Below are positions 34,436 to 42,501 of a DNA stretch of 64,000 nucleotides, piece by piece. The position numbers and the translations under genes were made by a program. The stretch comes from an uncultured Dehalococcoidia bacterium (GTDB lineage: Bacteria > Chloroflexota > Dehalococcoidia > Tepidiformales > Tepidiformaceae): positions 1 through 64,000 of the forward strand of contig CALLPC010000010.1 in assembly GCA_938015525.1 (NCBI GenBank). Direction: 5' to 3'. Positions within the stretch are counted from its first letter, which is position 1. Every line of letters begins with the position of its first letter. The notes beneath the pieces were generated by a model. That model made no database searches and was not told where the DNA came from. It saw only the letters and a list, made by a program, of their open reading frames with translations.

Positions 34436-35471
34436 CGACACCACGCGCCTCTTCGCCCGCATCCGCCGCGAACTCGGCCCCGATGCCGTCATCCTCTCCA
34501 CCCGCTCGCTCCACCGCGACGGCGCCCCGCCGCTCGTCGAAATCATCGCCGCACCCGCCGCTGAACCCGCCGAACCCCTCCCCCTCCACCTCCAGCAGGC
34601 CGTCCTCGAAGGAGCCCTCCGCCGCGTCGAAACCGCCCCCGGCATCACCGTCGCCGACCTCGAAGAGCTCGCCGCCGCCGAGCCCCGGCCGCCCGTCCGC
34701 GAGCCCCGCTTCCGCCCCGCCGACCCCGGTCCCCTCCCCAGCCCCGAAGAGGCCATCCTCCAGGCCTTCCTCGCCCTCGGGTGGGACGAAGCCCCCGCCC
34801 GCACCGTGCTCGAGGCCGCTCCCGCCGCCCGGACCCCCGCCGCTGCCCTCGAACGCTGGCTCCTGGCCTCCCCCGCCGCCTATCCCCCGGAAGGCCAGGC
34901 CGCCATCGTCACCATCCAGGGCCCCGAAGGCTCCGGCCGCACCACCGCCCTCCTCAAGATGGCGCTCGATTGCGCCGATGCCGGCCGCGCCGCCATCCTC
35001 ATCGCCGCCGACTCCGCCCGCGCAGGCGCCCACGACGCCATCCGCGCCTGCGCCGACGCCCTCGGCCTCCCCGCGCACGACGCCTACGCACCGGGCGACC
35101 TGGTCCGGGCTGCATCCCGCGCACCCCGCGGCGCCTGCCTCTTCGTCGATACCCCCGCCGGTCCCTGGGCACCGCCCCCCATCCCGGGCGTCGCCCACTT
35201 CCCCTACCTCGCCATCCCCGCCCACTGGCACCCGGCCGCAGCCCGCGCCGCCCTGCAGGAGCTCCCCCTCGCCCGCTTCGCCGGTGCCATCATCACCGCC
35301 GCCGACCTCGCCCCCTCCCTCGCCGCCGCCCTCCAAATCCTCTCCGAATCCGCCCTCGGCCTCGCATTCCTCTCCGACGGCCGCGACATCGCCGCCGGCA
35401 TCACCGTCGCCGACCCCGCCGCCATCGCCGCCAGCCTCTTCCCCGCCCCACGCCTCGCGGCCACCGCCTGA
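34410..35471 (+). CDS. flhF: FlhF-like protein with degenerate GTPase motifs
   Basis: 353 aa. Opening METKRFIGNDTTRLFARIRRELGPDAVILSTRS is the FlhF N-terminal block. An SRP-type G domain follows but is eroded: P-loop GPEGSGRTT (171-179) has Arg177 in place of the Lys, DSAR (201-204) stands for DxxR, and DTPAG (247-251) for DTAG. The TKLD guanine-specificity motif is not recognisable. FlhF normally sets flagellar number and position with FlhG, which is not found here. Starts with TTG at 34410, overlapping flhA, with GAGGTG upstream. Assignment rests on N-terminus and position. Confidence 0.78.
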   Translation: METKRFIGNDTTRLFARIRRELGPDAVILSTRSLHRDGAPPLVEIIAAPAAEPAEPLPLHLQQAVLEGALRRVETAPGITVADLEELAAAEPRPPVREPRFRPADPGPLPSPEEAILQAFLALGWDEAPARTVLEAAPAARTPAAALERWLLASPAAYPPEGQAAIVTIQGPEGSGRTTALLKMALDCADAGRAAILIAADSARAGAHDAIRACADALGLPAHDAYAPGDLVRAASRAPRGACLFVDTPAGPWAPPPIPGVAHFPYLAIPAHWHPAAARAALQELPLARFAGAIITAADLAPSLAAALQILSESALGLAFLSDGRDIAAGITVADPAAIAASLFPAPRLAATA

Positions 35472-35639
35472 ACCCGCGTCGGCACTTCCCACCGCCCCGA
35501 TGAGGGGAATCCCCGGCCCCCGGCAGGGAGCCCGCCGATGGGTGCCGCGCCCCCGCCCGGCAACCATAAAACCATCCCGCCCGCAGCCTGTCACCGGCTC
35601 GCCACCCGGGACCGGCCCCCGCGGGCCTACCTTCGAACC
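35472..35639 (+). promoter_or_regulatory. Intergenic region with activator-like elements and -10 TACCTT
   Basis: Contains GATGAGGGGAATCCCC (35499-35514), a weaker copy near 35523, and TACCTT at 35628-35633 placed 6 nt before an ATG. Probably drives the pilZ-fliA-flg part of the cluster. Confidence 0.45.
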
Positions 35640-35747
35640 ATGAGGAGAGCAATGAGCGCCGCACGCCCCGCCTTCACGCGCCCATCAGGGCTCTCCATGA
35701 CCCCATCACGGGAGATGTCGAATGGGCGCCCCGGCCCCGCGACCTGA
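35640..35747 (+). CDS. Possible 35-aa leaderless leader peptide
   Basis: ATG at 35640 lies exactly 6 nt after TACCTT, the leaderless layout seen at other genes here. An alternative in-frame ATG at 35652 has GAGGAG just upstream. The product is basic and Ser/Thr/Pro-rich with no recognised motif, and ends 26 bp inside the first possible pilZ codons. Its coding region contains two ATCAGGG-like elements (35683-35717). It could be a regulatory leader or simply untranslated. Confidence 0.3.
   Translation: MRRAMSAARPAFTRPSGLSMTPSREMSNGRPGPAT
35683..35717 (+). repeat. ATCAGGG-like element pair before pilZ
   Basis: CATCAGGGCTCTCC at 35683-35696 and a weaker CATCACGGGAGATG at 35704-35717, starts 21 bp apart. 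Confidence 0.35.
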
Positions 35748-36411
35748 GAATCCGTTCATGGCCCAGGGACTCCTCCCCGGCACCGCACTCCGCATCGAAG
35801 TCTCCAATCACGAGGGCAGCGAATCCTACGCTACCCGCATCGAGGACGTCGATGCCGAGAAGGTCGCCGTGCTCGTCCCCATGCGCGGCCTCAACCCCCG
35901 CCCGCTCCCCTCCGGCACCCTCGTCCGCTCCGTCTACATCTACCGCCAAAAGCGCTGGCGCTTCGTCACCGAAGTCATCGGCCACAGCCCCGACGGCACC
36001 ATCGAATACCTCCGCCTTCCCCCGTTCATCGATTGCCACGAACGCCGCCGCAACTACCGCCTCCAGGTCGCAATCAAGCCCGACCGCATCTACCGCCTCC
36101 TCGTCCAGGACGGAGAGACCGCCGAACAGGAGCTCGACGGCACCATCGTCGACCTCTCCGAAAGCGGCTGCTGCATCGCCTCCAAAGCCTTCGCCCTCGC
36201 CGGCGAGCGCATCGGCCTCGAAGCCACCCTGCCCGAGGCCGGCCCTATCGCGGTCCGCGCTCGCGTCATCACCGTCCGCGAACCCGAGCCCGGCTACCGC
36301 ATGCGCCGCCTCCATTGCGAATTCCTCGAGATGTCCCGCGCCCAGCGCGACCTCATCGCCCGCTACCTCATGCGCCGCCAGCTCGAAATGCGCCGGAGAG
36401 GCCAGCTGTGA
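35722..36411 (+). CDS. PilZ domain c-di-GMP receptor, YcgR-like
   Basis: 229 aa from ATG 35722 (GGGAG about 8 nt upstream); ATG 35758 is an alternative giving 217 aa. An N-terminal YcgR-type flagellar brake domain (about 13-105) is followed by a PilZ domain. Its c-di-GMP signature is complete: RRRNYR (RxxxR) around residues 108-113 and DLSESGCC (D/NxSxxG) downstream. Binding of c-di-GMP would let it act on the motor or switch to slow swimming. Position between flhF and fliA supports a flagellar role. Stop overlaps the next gene (GTGA). Confidence 0.88.
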   Translation: MGAPAPRPENPFMAQGLLPGTALRIEVSNHEGSESYATRIEDVDAEKVAVLVPMRGLNPRPLPSGTLVRSVYIYRQKRWRFVTEVIGHSPDGTIEYLRLPPFIDCHERRRNYRLQVAIKPDRIYRLLVQDGETAEQELDGTIVDLSESGCCIASKAFALAGERIGLEATLPEAGPIAVRARVITVREPEPGYRMRRLHCEFLEMSRAQRDLIARYLMRRQLEMRRRGQL

Positions 36412-36665
36412 ACGCCCTCCCCCCCTTCACCATCGCCCGCTACGGCGTCTATGCCGCACTCGCCATAGCCGTCGCCGCCGCCTGGCTCGGCACCCGCGCC
36501 GGCTACCCCTTCGACCAGGCCCTCATGCGCGCCATCTTCACATTCGTCCTCGTCACCGCCGTCGCATTCGGCGCCGAGGCCATCATCCTGACCAGTCCCC
36601 CGCGGCCCCAGCCGCCGCCCCCCAGCGACCACCCCTCCGACGACACCCGCCAGCCCGACGAATAA
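36408..36665 (+). CDS. Small two-helix membrane protein in the flagellar cluster
   Basis: 85 aa from a GTG that overlaps the pilZ stop. Two hydrophobic helices (about 12-27 and 40-60) and a Pro/Asp-rich tail PPRPQPPPPSDHPSDD. No recognised family. Translational coupling to pilZ and 18 bp to fliA make a flagellar function likely, but unproven. Confidence 0.7.
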   Translation: MNALPPFTIARYGVYAALAIAVAAAWLGTRAGYPFDQALMRAIFTFVLVTAVAFGAEAIILTSPPRPQPPPPSDHPSDDTRQPDE

Positions 36666-36683
36666 CCCTGAGGAGCCGCACCC

Positions 36684-37427
36684 ATGGCCACCGCACGCGC
36701 CGCCAGCGCACCCCCCTTCCAGGACCGCGAAGCCGCCATCCGCCAGTACGCGCCCCTCGTCAAATACGTCGTCGGCCGACTCGCCATCGGCCTCCCCGCC
36801 ATCCTCGATTACGAAGACATCCTCTCCTACGGCACCATCGGCCTCATCGAAGCCCTCGACCGCTTCGACGGCTCCAAGGGCGTCAAATTCGAAACCTACG
36901 CCATCTCCCGCATCCGCGGCGCCATCATCGATGCCCTCCGCTCCCTCGACCGCCTCCCCCGCTCCGTCCGCCAGAAGGCCCGCCGCCTCGAACAGGTCCA
37001 CGTCGAATTCGAACGCGAGCACGGCCGCGAACCCACCGACGAAGAAGCCGCCCGGCTCATGGGCCTCACCCTCGACCAGTACAACCAGGCCCTCATCGAT
37101 GCCAGCTGGGTCACCGTCTCCCTCGATGGCCTCCTCGACCGCGACAACAACGAAGACGGCACCGCCCCCACCGAGCTGCCCGCCGACCCCAACGAAGAAG
37201 ACTTCACCGAACGCCTCGAAAAGCGCCAGCTCCTCGAAGCCCTCACCGCCGCCATCAAGACCCTCCCCGAGCGCGAGTGGCTCATCATCAGCCTCTATTA
37301 CCGCGACGAAATGACCATGAAAGAAATCGCCCAGGTCCTCGACATCTCCGAATCCCGCGTCTGCCAGCTCCACGGCCGCGCTCTCGGCCGCCTCCGCGCC
37401 CGCCTCGCCCGCGAACGCAACCCCTGA
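36684..37427 (+). CDS. fliA: Flagellar RNA polymerase sigma factor FliA (sigma-28)
   Basis: 247 aa. Region 2: REAAIRQYAPLVKYVVGRLAIGLP, DILSYGTIGLIEALDRFD and FETYAISRIRGAIIDALRSLDRLPRSVR. Region 3: EREHGREPTDEEAARLMGL. Region 4: LPEREWLIISLYYRDEMTMKEIAQVLDISESRVCQLHGRAL. Length and order fit the sigma-28 family. Drives late flagellar genes and is held by FlgM, encoded at 39974-40291. GAGGAGC precedes the ATG. Confidence 0.95.
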   Translation: MATARAASAPPFQDREAAIRQYAPLVKYVVGRLAIGLPAILDYEDILSYGTIGLIEALDRFDGSKGVKFETYAISRIRGAIIDALRSLDRLPRSVRQKARRLEQVHVEFEREHGREPTDEEAARLMGLTLDQYNQALIDASWVTVSLDGLLDRDNNEDGTAPTELPADPNEEDFTERLEKRQLLEALTAAIKTLPEREWLIISLYYRDEMTMKEIAQVLDISESRVCQLHGRALGRLRARLARERNP

Positions 37428-37444
37428 AACGGAGCCAAGCCCAA

Positions 37445-37768
37445 ATGACCGACGTCATCGCCCTGCTCGCCATCTCCCAGCTCGTCACCCTCGGCGCACT
37501 CTTCTACCTCTACCTCCAGCTGCAGCAGCTCCGCGCCGGCGCCCGCCCGGTCCGCCGTCGCGAACCGGCCGACGGCGCCCCGCCCGGCATCCCCGTTCGC
37601 GGCGCCGCCGCCCGGCGGGCCGCTGGCTCCCCCCGCGCAGCTGCCCCGCAGATCCCCGCCGACGCCCTCCGCCGGGGCCGCGTCGATGTCGCCGAGCTCG
37701 CCCGCCGCATGCACCGCAGCGAAGAAGAGGTCCGCCTCCTGCTTCGCCGCCAGGGAATCCCCTCATGA
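37445..37768 (+). CDS. Membrane-anchored small protein with HTH-like tail
   Basis: 107 aa. N-terminal transmembrane helix (IALLAISQLVTLGALFYLYLQL), an Arg/Pro/Ala linker, and a C-terminal helix-turn-helix-like stretch RVDVAELARRMHRSEEEVRLLLRRQGIPS. This arrangement is like small DUF2802/DUF6115-type proteins found in flagellar operons, but I am not certain of the family. The stop overlaps the next gene (ATGA). Confidence 0.7.
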   Translation: MTDVIALLAISQLVTLGALFYLYLQLQQLRAGARPVRRREPADGAPPGIPVRGAAARRAAGSPRAAAPQIPADALRRGRVDVAELARRMHRSEEEVRLLLRRQGIPS

Positions 37769-38394
37769 CCGGGGCCCGCGCAGCCCTTGCCGGCCTCATC
37801 CTCGCGGGCGCGGCCATCCTCGCCCCGCTCGCCCTCGGCCATCCCGCCCGCGCCAACGGCGTCCCCCAGCTCGTCAAGCTCACCTATCTCGAAGGCATCT
37901 CCAACTTCGGCCCCCGCGACGCCGAGGGCGTCCTCGAATTCTCCTTCTCCGAAGCCTACGCCCGCGTCGACGTCAAACGCCTCCCGCCCGTCGAGGGCTA
38001 CGTCTACGAAGGCTGGCTCACCGGCGGCCCGGCCCGTCCCTTCCGCGTCGGCGCCATCCCCACCCGCCCTGACGGCATCGGCGTGCTCGATACCCGGCTC
38101 CAGGGCCTCACCTCCTACGACTACCGCCTCTTCGTCGTCGCCGCCCGCCCCGTCTCCGCCCCCGAAGGCGACCTCCCGTCCACCATCTCCATCGCCGGCC
38201 GCTTCGAAGTCATCGCCGATGACGGCACCAGCCCCCGCGGCGACACCCGCCCGGGCACCCTCCCCGACACCGGCGAGCGCCCGGCCCAATCCCCCGCCAG
38301 CCGCATCGCCCGGACCGCCTTCACTATGCTCGCCGTCGGCGGCCTCGCCGTCATCGCGCTCCGCTTCACGTTCACCCGGAGGAACTCCGCATGA
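37765..38394 (+). CDS. LPXTG-type cell-surface protein inside the flagellar cluster
   Basis: 209 aa. Signal peptide (about 1-30, ending ARA). An extracellular domain contains VEGYVYEGWLTGGPARPFRVG, reminiscent of the RskA C-terminal fold, and a closing FEVIADDG. A textbook sorting signal follows: LPDTG at 166-170, a hydrophobic helix (about 183-203) and a basic tail TRRNSA. A sortase would cleave after the Thr and link the protein to peptidoglycan; no sortase is in the window. ATGA overlaps on both sides tie it to the flagellar operon. The function is unknown. Confidence 0.75.
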   Translation: MTGARAALAGLILAGAAILAPLALGHPARANGVPQLVKLTYLEGISNFGPRDAEGVLEFSFSEAYARVDVKRLPPVEGYVYEGWLTGGPARPFRVGAIPTRPDGIGVLDTRLQGLTSYDYRLFVVAARPVSAPEGDLPSTISIAGRFEVIADDGTSPRGDTRPGTLPDTGERPAQSPASRIARTAFTMLAVGGLAVIALRFTFTRRNSA

Positions 38395-39176
38395 TCAAAG
38401 GCCTCTACTCCGCCTTCACCGGCATGGAAGCCGCCTGGCGCTACCAGGACGTCCTCGCCAACAACATCGCCAACGCCAACACCATCGGCTTCAAGCGCGA
38501 AATCGCATCCCTCAGCCCCCTCCCCGAGGTCCTCCTCTCCCAGCAGGCCCCGGTCCCGGCCCCCCTCCCCGCCCGCATCCAGGCCGTCATCGGCCAAATC
38601 GGCACAGGCAAATTCGTCGCCGAATTCGTCACCGACTTCCAGCAGGGCATCCTCCGCCAAACCGGCCTCGAACTCGACCTCGCCCTCCAGGCCGGCTTCT
38701 TCACCATCCAGGACGCAGAAGGCAACGTCTTCTACACCCGCGATGGCCGCTTCCAGCGCGACGCCGCCGGCAACCTCGTAACCTCCGCCGGCTACTTCGT
38801 CCTCGGCGATGATGGTCAGCCCATCACCCTCCCCCTCGACCCCGTCACCATCACCCCCGAAGGCCTCATCCTCGACCCCCAGGGCAATGAGGTCGCCACC
38901 CTCCGCATCCGCGACTTCGCCCCCCTCCAGCTCGAACGCGCCGGCGAAGCCTACTTCCGTGCCCTCCCCGGCGACCAGGGCCAGCCCCTCGAGGGCGAGC
39001 CCCCCGCGGGCGGCCCCGGCCTCCGCCAGGGCTTCCTCGAATCCTCCAACGCCAACCTCGTCGAAGAGCTCACCTCCCTCCTCGCCGTCCAGCGCGTCTA
39101 CCAGGCCAGCCAGGCCGTCCTCGCCCGTCTCGATACCACCCTCGACCAGGCCGCCGGCGAACTCGGCCGCCTCTAG
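38391..39176 (+). CDS. Flagellar hook-basal body rod protein, FlgF/FlgG family
   Basis: 261 aa. N-terminal rod motif MIKGLYSAFTGMEAAWRYQDVLANNIANANTIGFKRE. The central D1-type region holds FTIQDAEGNVFYTRDGRFQRDAAGNLVTSAGYFVLG. C-terminal FLESSNANLVEELTSLLAVQRVYQASQAVL. These helices pack into the distal or proximal rod. FlgF and FlgG are hard to tell apart; the paralogue at 39198 is next door. Overlaps the LPXTG gene by 4 bp. Confidence 0.9.
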   Translation: MIKGLYSAFTGMEAAWRYQDVLANNIANANTIGFKREIASLSPLPEVLLSQQAPVPAPLPARIQAVIGQIGTGKFVAEFVTDFQQGILRQTGLELDLALQAGFFTIQDAEGNVFYTRDGRFQRDAAGNLVTSAGYFVLGDDGQPITLPLDPVTITPEGLILDPQGNEVATLRIRDFAPLQLERAGEAYFRALPGDQGQPLEGEPPAGGPGLRQGFLESSNANLVEELTSLLAVQRVYQASQAVLARLDTTLDQAAGELGRL

Positions 39177-39197
39177 CACATCCGGAGGTCCCGCCCC

Positions 39198-39953
39198 ATG
39201 CCCACCATCCTCGGCGCCGCCGCCAGCGGCCTCATCCACAACCAGAACGTCCTCGATACCGTCGCCCACAACCTCGCCAACGCCAACACCGCCGCCTTCA
39301 AAACCTTCCGCGCCCTCCACCAGGGCCTCCCCAACCCCGAGCCGACCCCCGAAACCTCCCGCCTCGGCGTCGCCACCACCACCCGCGACCTCCTCCTCCA
39401 CCCCGGCGCACTCCTCGCCAGCGAATCCCCCCTCCACGCCGCACTCCAGGACGACGCCTTCTTCATCGTCACCCTCGCATCCGGCGAAGCCGTCTTCACC
39501 CGCTACGGCGGCTTCCAGCTCGACCGCGACGGCACCCTCGTCGACGGCGCAGGCCGCATCGTCCCCGACGTCAACGGCGACCCCATCCGCCTCCCGGCCG
39601 GGCTCGTCAGCCCATACCTCGATGCCGGCGGCGCCCTCATCGCCCTCGACGCGGACGGCCGGCCGCAGGAGGTGGCCCGCCTCCCCCTCGCCCGCTTCCC
39701 CAACCCGCAGGGCCTCGAACTCCTCGGCGGCGGCCTCTACCGCCCCACCCCCAACAGCGGCGACCCCGAGTTCGGCACACCCGGTGATCAGGGATTCGCC
39801 CCATTGCGGCCCGGCGCCCTCGAAAGCTCCAATGTCGATGTGGCGGAGGAATTCGTCAGCATGATCGTCGCCCAGCGCGCCTACAGCGCCTGCGCGAAGA
39901 CCTTCGCCGTCGGCGACGCCATGCTCGAAATCGCCACCCGCATCACCCGCTAG
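39198..39953 (+). CDS. Second flagellar rod protein, FlgG/FlgF family
   Basis: 251 aa. ILGAAASGLIHNQNVLDTVAHNLANANTAAFKTF at the N-terminus, FFIVTLASGEAVFTRYGGFQLDRDGTLVDGAG in the middle and LESSNVDVAEEFVSMIVAQRAYSACAKTF at the C-terminus. It is clearly a diverged duplicate type of the preceding gene, with GGAGG upstream of its ATG. Together they probably build the two rod segments. The gene also contains a chance GATCAGGGATTCGCCCC string inside coding sequence. Confidence 0.9.
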   Translation: MPTILGAAASGLIHNQNVLDTVAHNLANANTAAFKTFRALHQGLPNPEPTPETSRLGVATTTRDLLLHPGALLASESPLHAALQDDAFFIVTLASGEAVFTRYGGFQLDRDGTLVDGAGRIVPDVNGDPIRLPAGLVSPYLDAGGALIALDADGRPQEVARLPLARFPNPQGLELLGGGLYRPTPNSGDPEFGTPGDQGFAPLRPGALESSNVDVAEEFVSMIVAQRAYSACAKTFAVGDAMLEIATRITR

Positions 39954-39973
39954 CACCCGCCAGGAGGCACCCC

Positions 39974-40291
39974 ATGGCACGCATCGACGGTCTCAACCTC
40001 GGCGGACCCCACCTCGACCCTGCCGGCGGCACCACCAGTACCGCCCAGCCCGGCAGCGCCGGCTCCAGCGGCCAGGCAGCGGGCGCCCGCAGCAGCCACG
40101 ACGTCCTCAGCCTCTCCCCGCGCGTCCGCGTCATCGCCGAGGCCGCCCGCGCCGTCGCCGACGCCCGCGACGTCCGCGCCGAAAAGGTCGCCGCCCTCAA
40201 AGCCGCCATCGCCAGCGGCACCTACACCTCCAACGCCCGCGAAATCGCCGCCCGCCTCCTCGCCGACGGCATCGCCGGGGACCTCGCATGA
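39974..40291 (+). CDS. flgM: Anti-sigma-28 factor FlgM
   Basis: 105 aa. An N-terminal disordered Gly/Ser/Thr-rich half is followed by the FlgM sigma-binding segment: DVLSLSPRVRVIAEAARAVADARDVRAEKVAALKAAIASGTYTSN with AREIAARLLAD. It holds FliA inactive until it is exported through the finished hook. GGAGG precedes the ATG. Overlaps flgN by 4 bp. Confidence 0.88.
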   Translation: MARIDGLNLGGPHLDPAGGTTSTAQPGSAGSSGQAAGARSSHDVLSLSPRVRVIAEAARAVADARDVRAEKVAALKAAIASGTYTSNAREIAARLLADGIAGDLA

Positions 40292-40764
40292 GCGCCGCCC
40301 TCTTCCGCGAGGTGCTCGCCGTCCTCCGCGACGAAGAGCAGCTCCTCGTAGCGCTCGTCGGCCTCGCCCGCGACGAGCAGCGCGCCCTCATCGCCGCGGA
40401 TTACCCCCGCGTCGAAGCCGTCAGCCAGCAGATGCTCGAGACCGTCCGCCGCATCGAAGCCCGCGAAGCCGACCGTTTGGACCTGCTCAGGACTGCCGGC
40501 CTCGCATTCCACTCCCTCGATGAACTCGCCGCGCGTGCCGAAAACCTCGGTGTGCACGGCTTCACCGATATCCGCGAACGCCTCGCCGCCCGGGCGCTCG
40601 AACTGCGCGAACTGCAGGAAGCCAACGCCCGCCTCGTCCTCAACGCCATCCGCATCCGCGACCGGTGGGCCGCCATCCTCGCCGGCCACCGCTCCCCCAC
40701 CTACAGCCCAAGCGGCCAGGCCGCCCCGCAGGAAGGCTCCGGCTTCGTCTCCAAGACCGCCTGA
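40288..40764 (+). CDS. flgN: Flagellar export chaperone FlgN
   Basis: 158 aa, almost wholly helical with coiled-coil character (AALFREVLAVLRDEEQLLVALVGLARDEQRALIAADYPRVE ... ELQEANARLVLNAIRIRDRWAAIL). This matches the FlgN pattern in composition, length and position. FlgN escorts the hook-filament junction proteins FlgK and FlgL, encoded directly downstream. Sequence identity in the family is low, so position is an important part of the assignment. Confidence 0.85.
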   Translation: MSAALFREVLAVLRDEEQLLVALVGLARDEQRALIAADYPRVEAVSQQMLETVRRIEAREADRLDLLRTAGLAFHSLDELAARAENLGVHGFTDIRERLAARALELRELQEANARLVLNAIRIRDRWAAILAGHRSPTYSPSGQAAPQEGSGFVSKTA

Positions 40765-40773
40765 GGTACCCCC

Positions 40774-42498
40774 ATGGCCCTCTCCATCGGCCTCGACACC
40801 GCCGTCAAAGCCCTCCGGGCCCACCAGCTCGCCGTCGACGTCGCCGCCCACAACATCGCCAACGCCCAGACCCCCGGCTTCTCCCGCCAGCGCGTCCTCC
40901 TCCGCCCCATCGGCCTCGAAAGCTCCGCCTGGTCCGCCCGCGACAGCCTCCTCGGTAAACCCGGCTTCGGCGTCGATGCCCGCGACGTCCACCGCATCCG
41001 CGACGCCTTCATGGACTTCCAGGCACGCCAGGCACTCTCCGACCGCGGCCGACACGCTGCCTTCGCGACTCCCCTCCGCAACGCCGAAACCGTCTTCAAC
41101 GACCCCTCCGATGACGGCCTCTCCGCCCTCCTCGCCCGCTTCTGGGCCGCCTGGCACGACGTCGCCAACGAGCCCGAATCCTCCGCCGCCCGCACCGCAC
41201 TCGTCCACGCCGCCCAGACCTTCACCATCCGCGTCCAGGCCGCCTACGCCGACCTCGACCTCCAGCGCCGCAACCTCAACCAGCAGGTCCGCGCCCTCGC
41301 CGACGAAATCAACGCCCACGCCCGCGAAATCGCCAGCCTCAACCTCCAGATCAAACAGGTCGAGCTCAACGGTGACCGCGCCAACGACCTCCGCGACCGC
41401 CGCGACCTCCTCCTCGATAAGCTCGCCGAGCTCGCCAGCATCCAGTACGCCGAGTCCGAAACCGGTGAAGTTTCCATCTACCTCGGCTCCCACGAACTCG
41501 TCGTCGGCACCACCGCCCGCACCATCATCGCCGGCCCCGATACCGCTGACCCCACCATGACGAAGCTCACCTGGCAGGTCGATGGCTTCGACGTCGTCGC
41601 CAGCGGCGGCAGGCTCAAGGGCGTCCTCGATGCCCGCGACCAGGCCCTGCCCGACCTCATGCGCAAGCTCGACTTCTTCGCCATCGGCATCATCAACGGC
41701 GTCAACACCATCCACCGCCAGGGCTACGGCCTCGATAACACCACCGGCCTCGATTTCCTCCTCGGCACCGGCGCCGCCGACCTCCGCCTCAATCCCGTCC
41801 TCGCCGCAAACCCCCACCAGATCGCAACCTCCGCAACTGCCAGCGCTCCCGGCGATGCCAGCATCGCCCTCCGCATCGCCGGCCTCGAACTCCAGCCCAA
41901 CATGGTCGCCGGCATCCCCGCCACCAGCCTCGTCACGGGCGAAACCCTCTCCCCCGGCGTCACCCTTACCGGCCTCTCCGTTGCCGGCTCCCTCCAGCCC
42001 GGCAACTACACCATCGTCGAAAACCCGCCCGCCTCCGGCACGCTCGAACTCCAGTACGACGGCAGCCCCATCGGCACCTACAACGCTGCCGCCATCTCCG
42101 CCCCGGGCGGCACCATCACCTTCACCAACGGGTCGACCGTCGTCGCTACCCTCCACGTCGCTGTCAGCGGCCCCTACTCCGCCGCCCAGCAGGTCGCCGA
42201 CCTGACCTCGCCCGGCAACGACACCATCCGCATCGAAGTCGCCCCCGGCGACTACTACGGCAACCTCGTCGCCGTCCTCGGTGCCGACGTCAACCGCGCC
42301 CTCGGCATGGAACAATCCTCCGGCCTCCTCGTCGACCACCTCGACACCATGCGGCAGGCAGCCCACGGCGTGAACATCGATGAAGAAGTGACCAGCCTCC
42401 AGGCCGCCCAGCACGCCTACAACGCCGCCGCCCGCGTCATCACCGTCATCGACGACATGCTCGACACCCTCATCAACCGCACCGGCGTCACGAGGTAG
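40774..42498 (+). CDS. flgK: Flagellar hook-filament junction protein FlgK (HAP1)
   Basis: 574 aa. The N-terminal rod motif IGLDTAVKALRAHQLAVDVAAHNIANAQTPGFSRQRVLL and C-terminal GVNIDEEVTSLQAAQHAYNAAARVITVIDDMLDTLINRTG are diagnostic. Long D0/D1 coiled-coil segments (LDLQRRNLNQQVRALADEINAHAREIASLNLQIKQVE) are present, with a large variable surface domain (about 310-500). Caps the hook and joins it to flagellin. Followed 3 bp later by flgL. Confidence 0.95.
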   Translation: MALSIGLDTAVKALRAHQLAVDVAAHNIANAQTPGFSRQRVLLRPIGLESSAWSARDSLLGKPGFGVDARDVHRIRDAFMDFQARQALSDRGRHAAFATPLRNAETVFNDPSDDGLSALLARFWAAWHDVANEPESSAARTALVHAAQTFTIRVQAAYADLDLQRRNLNQQVRALADEINAHAREIASLNLQIKQVELNGDRANDLRDRRDLLLDKLAELASIQYAESETGEVSIYLGSHELVVGTTARTIIAGPDTADPTMTKLTWQVDGFDVVASGGRLKGVLDARDQALPDLMRKLDFFAIGIINGVNTIHRQGYGLDNTTGLDFLLGTGAADLRLNPVLAANPHQIATSATASAPGDASIALRIAGLELQPNMVAGIPATSLVTGETLSPGVTLTGLSVAGSLQPGNYTIVENPPASGTLELQYDGSPIGTYNAAAISAPGGTITFTNGSTVVATLHVAVSGPYSAAQQVADLTSPGNDTIRIEVAPGDYYGNLVAVLGADVNRALGMEQSSGLLVDHLDTMRQAAHGVNIDEEVTSLQAAQHAYNAAARVITVIDDMLDTLINRTGVTR

Positions 42499-42501
42499 CC
42501 C

